From assembly GCF_038096165.1 (NCBI RefSeq), contig NZ_CP151076.1, forward strand, positions 1,922,001 through 1,986,000: a stretch of DNA of 64,000 bases. The letters are read 5' to 3'. The notes under the pieces are model-generated. The model saw only the letters and a list, made by a program, of their open reading frames with translations, did not search any database and had not been told where the DNA came from. This stretch comes from Pseudomonas sp. G.S.17 (GTDB lineage: Bacteria; Pseudomonadota; Gammaproteobacteria; Pseudomonadales; Pseudomonadaceae). Position numbers and translations under genes: made by a program. Shown one piece after another: positions 27,667-36,830 of the stretch. Numbering within the stretch: the stretch's first letter is position 1; the number at the start of each line of letters is the position of its first letter.

Positions 27667-29343
27667 TTATGTGGGAAATTGCAGCGTATTGGTCAGATCG
27701 CCCATTGGCGCCTGGCCGCGCGCGATCATTGCGCTGTCCCGTTCCTGGAGGCCGTTGAGCTTTTCCAGGCCGTGAATACGCGTGATCAGACGCAGGATGG
27801 AGGCGGTGTCGTACAGCGTGTGATCCACCGTGCCTTTGCGGGCGAACGGCGAAACCACCAACGCCGGCACGCGGGAACCTGGCCCCCAGCGGTCGCCTTG
27901 GGGCGGCGCGACGTGGTCCCACCAACCGCCGTTTTCATCCACGGTGATGACGATCACCATGTTTTCCCATTGCGGGCTGTTGCGCAGCACCTTGATGACG
28001 CGGTCGATGTGGCGATCTCCGGCGGCGATATCGGCGTAGCCGGCGTGCATGTTCAGATTGCCCTGCGGCTTGTAGAAGGTGACGGCTGGCAATTTTCCGG
28101 CTTCGGCGTCGGCGAGGAATTTGTTGCTGCGCGATTCATCTCCAAGACCGCCATCCCGCAGACGCTTCTTGCGCTCAGCCGGGTTCTGCGGGCCTTGTTG
28201 AACGAAGTAGTTGAACGGCTGGTGGTGGTACTGAAAGTTGGGGATCTTCGGGATGCCAGTGGAATCCTTGAATTGGTCGAGGGTGACTTGCCAGGCACCG
28301 GCGTACCACGCCCAATCGACGTTTTTCCGGCTTAGTTTGTCGCCGATGTGTTCATGGCTCTGTGGCACCAACACGTTAGGCAGGTCCGGCTTGGAGTAGT
28401 CCGGTTTTTCCGGATCGCGCAGCCAGGTCGGCCAATACGGTGGGGCCAGCGTGTTGACGCCATAGCCGTCCGGCGTCAACGCGCTGGGGCCGAATTGCGG
28501 TGGCCCGGTCATGGCGCTGGCGGGGGATTTCTCCAGCGGTTTGAGCCGTGTGTCACGGGGATTGTCGCTTTCCAGCGCGGCGATCTGCGATTTCGCCGCC
28601 GAGGTCGCAGCATTCGGATAGAACGGCGCGGTGGCGGCAATCAGGTAATGGTGGTTGAGGAATGAGCCGCCGAAAGCGCCCTGAAAGAAGTTGTCGCACA
28701 GCACGAATTCTTTGGCGACGTCCCACAGGCGCAACGAATATTGGCTTTGCGCGTAGTGGCCCATGGTCAAGCCGCCCGCATCGGCCCAGGCGACGAAGCG
28801 GTCATTTTTGCCGCCGTTGATTTGCATCTGATTCTGATAGAACACATGCCACAGGTCCCTGGTCACCAGGCCGAACGGCAAGTCCTCGCCATCCATTCCC
28901 TTGAGCGGGTAGGGCGCATTGGGCAGGTTTTCCTGGAATTGACCGCCTGCCGGGTAGGTGACGCCATCAACGGTCTGCGGCCCGACCTGCAACACGCCGC
29001 CCCAGGCGGGCGGCAGGCTTTGCAGCAGCGAGCCGTCGCGGTCGCGTTGCTGGTAGTCCTCGGGTTTGAGCGCGGACAGCGGCTTTTCCACGCCCGAAAA
29101 ATTGCCGAACAGGTTGTTGAAACTGCGATTCTCGGCGTAGATCACCACCACGGTTTTCACGTTGTCGCTCAGTGCCTTGTCCAGCGCCGCGCCGCTGAGC
29201 GGTGCCATTGTCGCTGTAGTCGCACGCGCGTCGGCTTTTACGTAGCTGCCAAGCGTCGCGCTTGCGCCCAACACGGCGACGCCGCCGAGGAAGCGCCGTC
29301 TGCTGGCGTCAGGTTTGTTGTCGTCGTCCGGGTGGTCGCTCAT
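27667..29343 (-). CDS. Tat-exported acid phosphatase / phospholipase C (AcpA type)
   Basis: 558 residues starting MSDHPDDDNKPDASRRRFLG. The twin-arginine signal SRRRFLGGVAVLGASATLGS (about 14-33) sends the folded protein across the inner membrane. The mature part belongs to the phosphoesterase family of AcpA and phospholipase C: VVVIYAENRSFNNLFGNFSG near 65-85, FQGAFGGSFLNHHYLIAATA, and the C-terminal VITVDENGGWWDHVAPPQGD with RVPALVVSPFARKGTVDHTL and YDTASILRLIT. These segments carry the catalytic and metal residues of the family. Whether the substrate is a phosphate monoester or a phospholipid cannot be told. Confidence 0.9.
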   Translation of the reverse strand: MSDHPDDDNKPDASRRRFLGGVAVLGASATLGSYVKADARATTATMAPLSGAALDKALSDNVKTVVVIYAENRSFNNLFGNFSGVEKPLSALKPEDYQQRDRDGSLLQSLPPAWGGVLQVGPQTVDGVTYPAGGQFQENLPNAPYPLKGMDGEDLPFGLVTRDLWHVFYQNQMQINGGKNDRFVAWADAGGLTMGHYAQSQYSLRLWDVAKEFVLCDNFFQGAFGGSFLNHHYLIAATAPFYPNAATSAAKSQIAALESDNPRDTRLKPLEKSPASAMTGPPQFGPSALTPDGYGVNTLAPPYWPTWLRDPEKPDYSKPDLPNVLVPQSHEHIGDKLSRKNVDWAWYAGAWQVTLDQFKDSTGIPKIPNFQYHHQPFNYFVQQGPQNPAERKKRLRDGGLGDESRSNKFLADAEAGKLPAVTFYKPQGNLNMHAGYADIAAGDRHIDRVIKVLRNSPQWENMVIVITVDENGGWWDHVAPPQGDRWGPGSRVPALVVSPFARKGTVDHTLYDTASILRLITRIHGLEKLNGLQERDSAMIARGQAPMGDLTNTLQFPT

Positions 29344-29410
29344 GCTGATGCGTACTCGCTGCGAAATTGTTGCAGGATGTTTCGCAGGAGCCTAGCGGGG
29401 CTTTATGACG

Positions 29411-30181
29411 TTATTGCGACAGCGATGCACCCGCTCTGGGCAGCGGCGCGGTGTATTTGTCGATGATCCGTTGCAGTTCGCCGGATACCGACATACGTAC
29501 CAGCACGCGCAACAGGCGTTGCACCGGAATATCCGGATCGTTGCGCACAATGCAGCCTGCCGGTTGTTCGGTCAGTTGAGTCACGGTGCGCAGCGGTGGG
29601 TTGCCGGGATGGATGCGGTTGTACCAGTCCAAGGCCATTTTATTGGCCACTGCATATTGATAGCGCCCGACCGCAAGTTTCTTCAGGACCTGATCCTGAT
29701 TGCGGGCGTCTTCGCGGATCAGTTGACGCCGATTGAAGAAAGGCTGCAGCACCGGATAGCTATAGCCCAGGACTGTGCCAATCACTTCGCCTGGCGCCAG
29801 TTGCGCCGGACTGGTGATCCTGCGGTCATCGTTCACGGCCACCAACACGTCACGCTGGATCAGGATCGGCAGGCTCCAGGTGTAATCCCCCGAAAGCCCG
29901 GCTGTCCAGGCCTGCGCGGCGTAGCACCGAACGTTGACTTCGCCGCGCTCCAGCGCCGCCTGAACCCGCAGTCGGGGCAGCACGTGATATTCGGCAGTAC
30001 GCCCGACCTGACGCGCCAGGCTTTGCATGATGTCGAACAGAATCCCGTCATTGGGCTGACGGTTGACGATATTCACCAACGGCATTGACCAGCTATCGGC
30101 GATAGAAAAGCGCAGGGGCGTCTCAGCGGCGAGGCTGGAACTGGAAACCACCAGCGAAATGCTCAAAACCAGTTCGCGCAT
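29411..30181 (-). CDS. Periplasmic solute-binding protein (SBP_bac_3 type)
   Basis: 256 residues from the ATG at 30179-30181 (MRELVLSISLVVSSSSLAAE), with GAGGG just upstream; the longer open frame lacks sense. A cleavable signal peptide ends near residue 19 (SLAA). The mature protein reads LRFSIADSWSMPLVNI, ILFDIMQSLARQVGR, YAAQAWTAGLSGDYTWSLP and VIGTVLGYSYPVLQPFF, the two-lobe pattern of polar amino-acid-binding proteins. No transporter genes adjoin, so it may be an orphan receptor or act with a distant permease. It is divergent from dnaX. Confidence 0.82.
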   Translation of the reverse strand: MRELVLSISLVVSSSSLAAETPLRFSIADSWSMPLVNIVNRQPNDGILFDIMQSLARQVGRTAEYHVLPRLRVQAALERGEVNVRCYAAQAWTAGLSGDYTWSLPILIQRDVLVAVNDDRRITSPAQLAPGEVIGTVLGYSYPVLQPFFNRRQLIREDARNQDQVLKKLAVGRYQYAVANKMALDWYNRIHPGNPPLRTVTQLTEQPAGCIVRNDPDIPVQRLLRVLVRMSVSGELQRIIDKYTAPLPRAGASLSQ

Positions 30182-30345
30182 GATGCCCTCAGGGTGAGCA
30201 GTATGAAGCTGATGATAGGTACTGTAGCGGCAGTTATGCCATTCATTTGAGTGGGAAGGACAGATTAGAAATGACACCAGATGCAATTTTGCCCTTGCTC
30301 CGCTAGCATTAGCGGTCTTCCGCTTCCCAGTTGCGACGGTTTTCG

Positions 30346-32496
30346 ATGAGTTATCAGGTTCTTGCACGTAAATGGCGTCCGCGCTCGTTTCGCGAAATGG
30401 TCGGCCAGACTCATGTGTTGAAGGCCCTGATCAATGCGCTGGACAGTCAGCGGCTGCACCATGCCTATCTGTTCACTGGCACGCGCGGGGTGGGTAAAAC
30501 CACCATAGCGCGGATCATAGCCAAATGCCTTAACTGCGAAACCGGCATTACTTCCACGCCGTGTGGGGTGTGTTCGGTGTGCCGGGAAATCGATGAGGGC
30601 CGCTTTGTCGACCTGATCGAAATCGATGCCGCGAGCCGCACCAAGGTCGAAGACACCCGCGAATTGCTGGACAACGTGCAGTACGCGCCGAGTCGCGGAC
30701 GCTTCAAGGTCTATCTGATCGACGAAGTGCACATGCTTTCCAGCCATTCGTTCAATGCGCTGCTCAAGACCCTCGAAGAGCCGCCGCCGTACGTCAAATT
30801 CATTCTGGCGACCACCGATCCGCAGAAGCTGCCGGCGACCATCCTGTCGCGCTGCCTGCAGTTCTCGCTGAAGAACATGACCCCTGAACGCGTGGTCGAG
30901 CATCTGACTCACGTGCTCAGCGTGGAAAACGTGCCGTTTGAAGACGATGCGCTGTGGCTGCTGGGGCGCGCCGCCGATGGTTCGATGCGCGATGCCATGA
31001 GCCTGACCGATCAGGCGATTGCCTTCGGCGAAGGCAAAGTCATGGCCGCCGACGTGCGCGCCATGCTCGGTACGCTGGACCACGGTCAGGTGTTCGACGT
31101 CCTCACCGCGTTGATCGACGGCGATGCGCGCAGTTTGCTGGAAGCAGTACGCCATCTCTCCGAGCAAGGCCCGGACTGGAACGGCGTGCTCTCGGAAATT
31201 CTCAATGTGCTGCACCGCGTCGCCATCGCCCAGGCGTTGCCGGAAGCGATCGACAACGGGCATGGCGATCGTGATCGGGTGTTGGCGCTGGCCCAGGCGT
31301 TGCCCGCCGAAGATGTACAGTTTTATTACCAGATGGGCCTGATCGGCCGTCGCGACCTGCCTTTGGCACCTGATCCGCGCGGCGGCTTCGAAATGGTCCT
31401 GCTGCGCATGCTGGCGTTCCGGCCTGCGGACAGCACGGAAGCGCCGAGTCAGCCGTTAAAGTCGGTGGGGATCAATCAGGCCACAGTTGATTCCCGACCA
31501 ACAGTGGCCGGTGCGGCAGTTGTCGCGCCGGTAGTAACCGCTTCTGCGGCAAGCAGTGCGCCGGTTGTTCAGCCAACGGTGATTGAAAAGCCCGCTCCGG
31601 CAGTGGTGGAAGCTCCGGCCGCGCCCGAGGTCGATCTGCCGTGGAACGAACCCAAGGCAGCGCCTCCAGCGGTAGAGCTGGCGGCAGAGATTCAAGCCGA
31701 CCCGGAAGCCGAGCCCATCCCCGTTCAGGAATCCGTTCCAGAACCGATGCTCGATACCGTGGCCGAGCAGCCCGAGCTGACGCCGATGCCGACCCCGGCA
31801 CCCGCGACGCCGGTGCCGGATGCGCCTGAAGTTGAAACAGCGCAGGCCGAAGCCGCCGCCGAACAGGCCCCGGTCATTGTGGAAGCTCCGGCCGTGCGGG
31901 AATCGATCCCCGAACACGCTTACGTGCCAGCGCCCATGGACCGCGACGACGAACCGCCGATGGACGACGATTATGTCGAGCCGGACGTGGACATCGATCC
32001 GGCGTCCTACAGTTATCTTGACGAGCTGGCGCACGAAAGCGTTGCCGAAGAGGTCGAAGCAGAACCCGCTCCGGCATTGATGCCGGCCACCGGTCTGGCG
32101 CTGGAATGGCTGCAGATGTTCCTCAAACTGCCGATTTCGGGCATGACCGGCAGCATCGCCGCCAACTGTACGTTGATCGCGATGGACGGCGACGCTTGGC
32201 TGCTGCATCTGGACCCGGCGCACAGCGCGCTGTACAACGCGACTCAGCATCGTCGTCTGAACGACGCGTTGAATCAGTACAGCGGCCGGACCATCAACTT
32301 GCGTGTCGAGTTGATCAAGCCTGAGCAGGAAACCCCGGCCCAGGCCGCTTCGCGTCTGCGTGGCGAGCGTCAACGACAGGCCGAGGCGTCGATCCACGGT
32401 GATCCGTTCATCCAGCAGATGCTGCAACAGTTTGGCGCGGTGATCCGGGAGGATACGATTAAACCTGTAGATGCCCCGGTGGCTCAGACTCTTTAA
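30346..32496 (+). CDS. dnaX: DNA polymerase III subunit tau/gamma
   Basis: 716 residues from the ATG at 30346 (MSYQVLARKWRPRSFREMVG). DnaX is the ATPase of the clamp loader and ties the polymerase cores to the helicase. Walker A is GTRGVGKT at 45-52. The zinc-binding cysteines follow in CLNCETGITSTPCGVCSVC, Walker B is VYLIDEVHML, and the arginine finger lies in ILSRCLQFS. A proline-, alanine- and glutamate-rich linker runs from about 375 to 585. The C-terminal polymerase-binding domain begins at TGLALEWLQMFLKLP. I saw no A-rich slippery heptamer of the E. coli kind. First gene of the dnaX-ybaB unit. Confidence 0.97.
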   Translation: MSYQVLARKWRPRSFREMVGQTHVLKALINALDSQRLHHAYLFTGTRGVGKTTIARIIAKCLNCETGITSTPCGVCSVCREIDEGRFVDLIEIDAASRTKVEDTRELLDNVQYAPSRGRFKVYLIDEVHMLSSHSFNALLKTLEEPPPYVKFILATTDPQKLPATILSRCLQFSLKNMTPERVVEHLTHVLSVENVPFEDDALWLLGRAADGSMRDAMSLTDQAIAFGEGKVMAADVRAMLGTLDHGQVFDVLTALIDGDARSLLEAVRHLSEQGPDWNGVLSEILNVLHRVAIAQALPEAIDNGHGDRDRVLALAQALPAEDVQFYYQMGLIGRRDLPLAPDPRGGFEMVLLRMLAFRPADSTEAPSQPLKSVGINQATVDSRPTVAGAAVVAPVVTASAASSAPVVQPTVIEKPAPAVVEAPAAPEVDLPWNEPKAAPPAVELAAEIQADPEAEPIPVQESVPEPMLDTVAEQPELTPMPTPAPATPVPDAPEVETAQAEAAAEQAPVIVEAPAVRESIPEHAYVPAPMDRDDEPPMDDDYVEPDVDIDPASYSYLDELAHESVAEEVEAEPAPALMPATGLALEWLQMFLKLPISGMTGSIAANCTLIAMDGDAWLLHLDPAHSALYNATQHRRLNDALNQYSGRTINLRVELIKPEQETPAQAASRLRGERQRQAEASIHGDPFIQQMLQQFGAVIREDTIKPVDAPVAQTL

Positions 32497-32560
32497 CAGA
32501 CGGCGCGGCGCTCAAATGTGTCGCGTCAGATAACTACATCGATTTGCGAGGAGATATCCC

Positions 32561-32887
32561 ATGATGAAAGGTGGCATGGCCGGCCTGATGAAGCAGGCAC
32601 AGCAGATGCAGGAAAAAATGGCCAAGATGCAGGAAGAACTGGCCAACGCCGAAGTGACCGGCCAATCAGGCGCAGGCCTGGTGAGCGTGGTGATGACCGG
32701 TCGTCATGACGTCAAGCGCATCAATCTGGACGACAGCCTGATGCAGGAAGACAAGGAAGTGCTGGAAGACCTGATCGCCGCCGCCGTCAACGACGCGGTG
32801 CGCAAGATCGAACAGGCCAGCCAGGAAAAAACCGCAGGCATGACCGCAGGCATGCAATTGCCACCGGGCATGAAACTGCCGTTCTGA
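32561..32887 (+). CDS. ybaB: YbaB/EbfC nucleoid-associated protein
   Basis: 108 residues starting [21 protein letters not shown] small DNA-binding protein that forms dimers of tweezer shape. The helix [20 protein letters not shown] and the sheet segment [20 protein letters not shown] are typical. The tail [16 protein letters not shown] is the usual methionine- and proline-rich end. It follows dnaX by 64 bases and is closed by a strong terminator at 32904-32935, which cuts it off from recR. Confidence 0.97.
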   Translation: MMKGGMAGLMKQAQQMQEKMAKMQEELANAEVTGQSGAGLVSVVMTGRHDVKRINLDDSLMQEDKEVLEDLIAAAVNDAVRKIEQASQEKTAGMTAGMQLPPGMKLPF

Positions 32888-32903
32888 TCGAACCCGCGTG
32901 TCG

Positions 32904-32935
32904 AAAATGCCAGGCCAAGTGCCTGGCATTTTTGT
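32904..32935 (+). terminator. Rho-independent terminator after ybaB
   Basis: Stem AAATGCCAGGC (32905-32915) with GCCTGGCATTT (32921-32931), loop CAAGT, T-rich end. Perfect pairing. Confidence 0.9.
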
Positions 32936-33044
32936 TTCTGCACGACGTATAACAGGTTGACGCAGGCCAATCCGACCGAACGCCAACCATACATGACGGT
33001 CTGCTCTGCATACCCGTGGAAATCATCACCAAGGAGTCCGTGCG

Positions 33045-34079
33045 ATGACCCAAGAATTAATTCTCAATCAGCGCATTGTTCTGGCCTCGCGTCCGAACGG
33101 TGCGCCAACCCCGGAAAACTTTCGTCTCGAGCGCGAGGCATTGCCCGATCTGGAAGACGGTCAGGTGCAACTGCGCACTTTGTATCTGTCGCTGGATCCG
33201 TACATGCGCGGCCGCATGAGCGACGCCCCGTCCTATGCCGATCCGGTGGAGATCGACGCCGTCATGGAAGGCGGCGCGGTGAGCGTGGTCGAGCAGTCGC
33301 GCAATCCGAACTACAAGCCGGGCGACCTGGTGGTCGGGCAGACCGGCTGGCAGACCCACAGCATCAGCGACGGCGCGCTGCTGCAAGCGGTGCCCAAAGG
33401 CCTACCCAGCGAGTCGATGGCCGTGGGCGTGCTGGGTATGCCCGGCATGACCGCGTACATGGGGCTGATGGACATCGGCAAGCCAAAAGCCGGGGAAACC
33501 CTGGTGGTGGCGGCGGCTTCCGGCGCGGTGGGTTCCGTGGTGGGTCAGGTGGCCAAGTTGCAGGGCTTGCGGGTCGTGGGTGTCGCGGGCGGTGCCGACA
33601 AGTGCCGCTATGTCGTCGATGAGCTGGGTTTCGATGCGTGTATCGATCACAAGAGCGAGAATTTTGCCGAAGAACTCAAGCAAGCCTGTGGCGACGGCAT
33701 CGATATCTATTTCGAGTTGGTCGGCGGCAAAGTCTTTGATGCGGTATTGCCGTTGCTCAATCCACGAGCGCGTATTCCGCTGTGCGGCGTGATTGCCCAG
33801 TACAACGCTCAAGGTGTTGCAGAAGGCGAGAACAAGCTTCCACTGCTGATGCGCACGCTACTGACCAAGCGCGCGCTCATGCAGGGCTTTATCGTCTATG
33901 AGGCGTATGGCCATCGTCGTGACGAGTTCATTACCGCAATGCTGCCGCTGGTGACTGACGGCAAGGTGAAGTTTCGCGAGGATGTGGTGGACGGTCTGGA
34001 GCAGGCTCCGGAGGCCTTCATCGGTTTGCTCGAAGGGCGCAACTTCGGCAAGTTGGTGATCAAGGTTTCCAACGCGTGA
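33045..34079 (+). CDS. NADPH-dependent MDR oxidoreductase (CurA/LTB4-dehydrogenase type)
   Basis: 344 residues starting MTQELILNQRIVLASRPNGA, with AAGGAG upstream. It belongs to the zinc-free medium-chain reductases that reduce the double bond of alpha,beta-unsaturated carbonyls. Marks are LSLDPYMRGRMSD, the substrate-side GQTGWQTHS, MPGMTAYMGLMDIGKPKAGE, the NADPH loop VVAAASGAVGSVVGQVAKLQ and YFELVGGKVFDAVLPLL. Length matches the family. It stands between ybaB and recR, which are usually adjacent. A terminator precedes it and a promoter for recR follows, so it forms its own unit. Confidence 0.93.
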   Translation: MTQELILNQRIVLASRPNGAPTPENFRLEREALPDLEDGQVQLRTLYLSLDPYMRGRMSDAPSYADPVEIDAVMEGGAVSVVEQSRNPNYKPGDLVVGQTGWQTHSISDGALLQAVPKGLPSESMAVGVLGMPGMTAYMGLMDIGKPKAGETLVVAAASGAVGSVVGQVAKLQGLRVVGVAGGADKCRYVVDELGFDACIDHKSENFAEELKQACGDGIDIYFELVGGKVFDAVLPLLNPRARIPLCGVIAQYNAQGVAEGENKLPLLMRTLLTKRALMQGFIVYEAYGHRRDEFITAMLPLVTDGKVKFREDVVDGLEQAPEAFIGLLEGRNFGKLVIKVSNA

Positions 34080-34080
34080 A

Positions 34081-34110
34081 TTGACGCTGCCTACAGGGCG
34101 CGGGTATAAA
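34081..34110 (+). promoter_or_regulatory. Probable recR promoter
   Basis: TTGACG (34081-34086) and TATAAA (34105-34110) with 18 bases between, 33 bases before the recR start. The same stretch can fold as a hairpin (ACAGGGCGCGG with CCGCGTCTTGT) before GTTTTTG, so it might instead terminate the oxidoreductase gene, or do both. Confidence 0.55.
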
Positions 34111-34142
34111 CCGCGTCTTGTGTTTTTGTCGGACCTTTCTCC

Positions 34143-34745
34143 ATGAGCTTCAGCCCACTGATTCGCCAGTTGATCGATGCCTTGCGCACTTTGCCGGGTG
34201 TCGGCCAGAAGACCGCGCAACGTATGGCGCTGCAACTGCTTGAGCGCGACCGCAGCGGCGGCTCGCGTCTGGCGCTGGCATTGAGCCAGGCCATGGAAGG
34301 CGTCGGCCATTGCCGGTTGTGCCGCACCCTCACCGAAGACGACCTTTGCCCGCAATGCGCCGATGTACGTCGCGACGATACGCTGCTGTGCGTGGTCGAA
34401 GGCCCGATGGACGTGTATGCGGTCGAGCAGACCGGCTATCGCGGACGCTATTTCGTGCTCAAGGGCCACCTTTCGCCTCTCGACGGGCTTGGGCCGGAAG
34501 CCATCGGCATTCCGCAACTGCTGGCGCGCATCACCGAGCAAGGCACCTTCACCGAGATCATCCTGGCTACCAACCCCACGGTGGAAGGCGAAGCGACGGC
34601 GCACTACATCGCGCAACTGCTGGCCAACAAAGGCCTGATCACCTCACGCATCGCCCACGGCGTGCCACTGGGTGGCGAGCTGGAGCTGGTGGACGGCGGG
34701 ACCTTGGCGCATTCGTTTGCAGGGCGTAAGCCGATAGCGTTGTAG
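34143..34745 (+). CDS. recR: Recombination protein RecR
   Basis: 200 residues starting [20 protein letters not shown]. RecR acts with RecF/RecO to load RecA at gaps. The helix-hairpin-helix is [20 protein letters not shown], the zinc finger is [16 protein letters not shown] near 58-73, and the Toprim domain shows [20 protein letters not shown] and [18 protein letters not shown]. The Walker-like [20 protein letters not shown] follows. Length matches the family. Confidence 0.98.
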   Translation: MSFSPLIRQLIDALRTLPGVGQKTAQRMALQLLERDRSGGSRLALALSQAMEGVGHCRLCRTLTEDDLCPQCADVRRDDTLLCVVEGPMDVYAVEQTGYRGRYFVLKGHLSPLDGLGPEAIGIPQLLARITEQGTFTEIILATNPTVEGEATAHYIAQLLANKGLITSRIAHGVPLGGELELVDGGTLAHSFAGRKPIAL

Positions 34746-34773
34746 TTCGCCCCAGATCCGTTGGAGATTCTAT

Positions 34774-34798
34774 GTTCGCGAGCAAGCTCGCTCCCACT
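34774..34798. repeat. Single REP hairpin at the apt stop
   Basis: One GCGAGCAAGCTCGCTCCCAC unit without partner. It begins right at the stop codon of apt (TAG then GTGGGAGCGAGC on the minus strand). Confidence 0.75.
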
Positions 34799-35342
34799 AT
34801 TCGGTCAGCCCGAACTCGGTCAGGCAGAACGTCGGGATCTGCATGGCTTGCAGGCGTTGCGAGCCGCCCAGTTCCGGCAGGTCGATAATCGCGGCGGCTT
34901 CATGGATTTCGGCGCCCATGCGGCGGATCAGGTTGGCCGCTGCTATCAAGGTGCCGCCAGTCGCGATCAGGTCATCGAACATCACCACTGAATCGCCTTC
35001 GCACAGGCTGTCCGCGTGAACTTCCAGGTATGCCTGGCCATATTCGGTCTGGTACGCCTCGGACAAGACATCGGCAGGCAGCTTGCCTTGCTTGCGGAAC
35101 AGGATCAGCGGTTTGTTCAGCTCGTAGGCGATGATCGAGCCGATCAGAAAACCCCGGGCATCCATCGCGCCGATGTGCGTGAAGTCGGCGTAGATGTAGC
35201 GCTGCACGAAGCTGTCCATGATCAGGCGCGTGGCCTTGGGCGACTGGAAGAGCGGGGTAATGTCCCGAAAGATCACGCCTGGCTTGGGGAAATCCACAAC
35301 AGGGCGGATCAGGGATTTGAAGCTGAATTGATCGACAGTCAT
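34797..35342 (-). CDS. apt: Adenine phosphoribosyltransferase
   Basis: 181 residues starting [20 protein letters not shown]. Apt salvages adenine to AMP with PRPP. Family marks are [57 protein letters not shown] and the PRPP loop [20 protein letters not shown]. It lies convergent to recR, and its stop codon touches a lone REP hairpin. Anr is the next gene upstream on the same strand, about 65 bases away. Confidence 0.97.
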   Translation of the reverse strand: MTVDQFSFKSLIRPVVDFPKPGVIFRDITPLFQSPKATRLIMDSFVQRYIYADFTHIGAMDARGFLIGSIIAYELNKPLILFRKQGKLPADVLSEAYQTEYGQAYLEVHADSLCEGDSVVMFDDLIATGGTLIAAANLIRRMGAEIHEAAAIIDLPELGGSQRLQAMQIPTFCLTEFGLTE

Positions 35343-35409
35343 AAAAGGTGATCCAGGGCAGGAATGAATAGCGCGCCTAGTCTATAGCCGCCCGCTCTGG
35401 ATCGCACTG

Positions 35410-36144
35410 TCAGCTTTCGATAGCGCCGCCAGCCAGTGCACACAGCTGGATAGGATCGAGAATCTGGATTTCCTTGCCTTCGGCTGCAATCAGCTCGTTC
35501 TGCTGGAAGCGCGTGAACACCCGAGATACGGTTTCCACTGCCAGGCCCAGGTGATTGCCGATTTCGTTACGCGACATGCTCAGGCGGAACTGGTTGGCCG
35601 AAAAACCCCGTGCGCGGAAGCGGGCGGACAGGTTGACGAGGAACGTCGCGATGCGTTCATCGGCGGTTTTTTTCGACAACAGCAGCATCATTTGCTGGTC
35701 GTCGCGAATTTCCCGGCTCATGACCCGCATCAACTGGCGACGCAACTGCGGCAACTGCACCGACAGCTCGTCCAGGCGTTCGAACGGAATTTCACAGACT
35801 GACGTGGTTTCCAGCGCTTGCGCCGATACCGGGTAAGCCTCTGAATCCATGCCCGACAGGCCCACCAGTTCGCTGGGCAGATGGAAACCGGTCAATTGTT
35901 CTTCACCGCCGTCGCTGATACTGAATGTCTTCAGCGCGCCGGAACGTACTGCGTATACCGAGACAAAGGTGTCGCCCTGACGGAACAGGAACTCACCTTT
36001 TTTCAATGGGCGGCCACGCTTGACGATTTGGTCAAGTGCGTCCATGTCTTCGAGATTCAAGGAAAGTGGCAAGCAAAGGGGCGCCAGGCTGCAATCCTTG
36101 CAGTGAGCCTGGGTATGAGCACGCAACTTGACTGGCTCGGACAT
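35410..36144 (-). CDS. anr: Oxygen-sensing regulator Anr (FNR family)
   Basis: 244 residues from the ATG at 36142-36144 ([20 protein letters not shown]), with AAGGA upstream. Anr carries an oxygen-labile [4Fe-4S] cluster and activates microaerobic genes at TTGAT-N4-ATCAA sites. Cluster cysteines are C15, C18, C24 ([11 protein letters not shown]) and C117 (SVCEIPFE). The cNMP-like domain shows [20 protein letters not shown]. The recognition helix is [20 protein letters not shown], with the ETVSR contact residues of the FNR group. Likely targets in this window are hemN, ccoG and the distal cco operon. Confidence 0.96.
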   Translation of the reverse strand: MSEPVKLRAHTQAHCKDCSLAPLCLPLSLNLEDMDALDQIVKRGRPLKKGEFLFRQGDTFVSVYAVRSGALKTFSISDGGEEQLTGFHLPSELVGLSGMDSEAYPVSAQALETTSVCEIPFERLDELSVQLPQLRRQLMRVMSREIRDDQQMMLLLSKKTADERIATFLVNLSARFRARGFSANQFRLSMSRNEIGNHLGLAVETVSRVFTRFQQNELIAAEGKEIQILDPIQLCALAGGAIES

Positions 36145-36299
36145 TGGTTTAATCCTTGTGGGAAAACACACATAAGTTATAAGGGTAACTCACCCGCAGG
36201 GAATCCGGCCAGCGCCATTAAACATGCCCGGCATCAAGTTTTGGCGAGTCGGGCCGATAGTTCCGGGATCATCGGCTTTCTGATCAGGGGTTTACACTC

Positions 36300-36779
36300 A
36301 TGTGGTCACCAACACTTACCGCCATCAGTAACGCGTTTATCAGCGCCAACAAGCCTGCGAAAACCAGCTCCAGCGAACCGGCCGCCGCCGAAACGGCAAC
36401 CGGTGCGAGCAAAACCGGCGACAGCGTGCAAGTCACCTTGTCCGCTGCGGGGCAGGCCCGGGCCGCGCTTGCGCGTTCCACCAATCCCGACATTGCCGAA
36501 AGCGGCCTGCCGGATTCGGTGCAGAAAATCCTGACCGCCGTACGCGAGTCCCAGAAAGGTATGGACCGTCTGGAGAAGGAGTTGCAGGCCGCCATGAAGG
36601 ACAAGTACCTGACTCCGGACATGCGCCAGGCCAAAGTCTCGGCCCTGCAAACGGTATCGGCGATTTATCAGCGTCAGATCAGCAACACCACGTCGGATTT
36701 GTCGGCGGTCATGAGCAAGCTCAAGCTCGGTTCTGCTGACAAAATGAAAGCCAGCATGCTGGTCATGGCCAAGATGTAG
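36300..36779 (+). CDS. Conserved hypothetical protein between anr and hemN
   Basis: 159 residues starting MWSPTLTAISNAFISANKPA. No signal peptide, membrane helix or known motif is seen. A low-complexity start (alanine, serine, threonine) is followed by a helical part, AAGQARAALARSTNPDIAES, then DSVQKILTAVRESQKGMDRL and a tail of coiled-coil type ending KMKASMLVMAKM. I recall a hypothetical gene in the same place in PAO1. There is no clear ribosome binding site (upstream reads GGGTTTACACTC). It is divergent from anr and convergent with hemN. Function unknown. Confidence 0.75.
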   Translation: MWSPTLTAISNAFISANKPAKTSSSEPAAAETATGASKTGDSVQVTLSAAGQARAALARSTNPDIAESGLPDSVQKILTAVRESQKGMDRLEKELQAAMKDKYLTPDMRQAKVSALQTVSAIYQRQISNTTSDLSAVMSKLKLGSADKMKASMLVMAKM

Positions 36780-36830
36780 CGCCACGCCTGCTGCTGGAAG
36801 TGGTGCAGCCATCCGCTCAGATCACCCGTG

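Noticed and set aside
30346..32496. Programmed frameshift in dnaX giving a separate gamma protein
   Set aside because: I saw no A-rich slippery heptamer; the full-length frame is intact.
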